Origin: UBA668 sp031366885
GTDB lineage: Bacteria; Actinomycetota; Acidimicrobiia; Acidimicrobiales; Ilumatobacteraceae
Length of the DNA stretch: 13,942 nucleotides
NCBI GenBank assembly: GCA_031366885.1
Contig: JANLPB010000367.1
Coordinates: 1-13,942, forward strand
Direction: 5' to 3'
The first letter of the stretch is position 1. Every line of letters starts with the position of its first letter. Below are positions 13,834 to 13,942 of the stretch, piece by piece. The translations under genes were made by a program, and so were the position numbers. Under the pieces are notes generated by a model that searched no databases, was not told the DNA's origin, and saw only the letters and a list, made by a program, of their open reading frames with translations.

Positions 13834-13942
13834 TCTTCTCCCCCGGCGACCGCATCCGCTACGAGTGCATCGGCGACGACGGTCTGCCGCTCATTCGTTA
13901 CGGCTTCATCGGTGGTGTCGCAGGTACCGGCGGGCCGGTGGT
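13830..13942 (+). CDS. Start of an unknown gene, 3' end outside window
   Basis: GTG 13830 overlaps the hydrolase stop as GTGA (13830-13833). The frame is open to the window end (37 codons visible). The peptide begins MIFSPGDRIRYECIGDDG and continues with a Gly-rich RYGFIGGVAGTGGPVV. This looks like a small beta-type (SH3-like barrel) segment, but I recognise no family. The 4-base overlap and lack of stops support it as real and as co-transcribed with aroG and the hydrolase. Confidence 0.5.
   Translation, partial: MIFSPGDRIRYECIGDDGLPLIRYGFIGGVAGTGGPV

Overview
The window is G+C-rich bacterial DNA with dense gene packing, frequent 4-base start/stop overlaps, several GTG starts and probable leaderless transcription. 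The gene content (IniA/IniC-type dynamin pair, class II 'plant-type' DAHP synthase, menaquinone-type geranylgeranyl reductase, a nadD / LytR-like / rsfS operon) points to an actinobacterium. Acidimicrobiia, for example an Ilumatobacter-like lineage, is my best guess; the placement within Actinobacteria is inference. It looks chromosomal, and I see no insertion sequence, integrase, CRISPR array or phage gene.

Layout: (1) 2-1992 (+): C-terminal part of an IniA-like dynamin GTPase, overlapping by ATGA a complete IniC-like dynamin GTPase. (2) 2003-5704 (-): a three-gene catabolic operon, transcribed SDR dehydrogenase -> FGGY sugar kinase -> FAD-linked oxidase. From memory all three closely resemble E. 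coli YgcW, YgcE and YgcU, a conserved set of undetermined substrate. (3) 5831-7081 (+): geranylgeranyl-reductase-family flavoprotein, diverging from the operon. (4) 7087-7506 (-): a small two-helix membrane protein and a tRNA-Ala(GGC) with a recognisable promoter and terminator. (5) 7526-10400 (-): nadD -> LytR/LCP-like membrane protein -> rsfS, coupled by two ATGA overlaps, followed by an antibiotic-biosynthesis-monooxygenase-domain membrane protein. (6) 10563-11573 (+): a possible 38-codon cysteine-rich leader ORF, a short divergent sigma-70-family factor and a strong intrinsic terminator. (7) 11637 to the end (+): class II DAHP synthase (first step of the shikimate pathway), a small beta-lactamase-fold serine hydrolase, and the first 37 codons of an unknown gene overlapping it by GTGA.

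The most interesting parts are the nadD/sigma-factor divergent intergenic region and the Ygc-like operon. In the intergenic region an 18-base perfect palindrome lies inside the sigma promoter spacer. A second partial copy of the motif is oriented towards nadD, and a Cys-rich uORF ends by a TTGA overlap at the sigma ORF. The Ygc-like operon is a complete dehydrogenase/kinase/oxidase set found far from enterobacteria. Other second-look items are a LytR-like protein that lacks the catalytic arginines of the LCP family and a sigma factor with altered region 3.0 and region 4.2.
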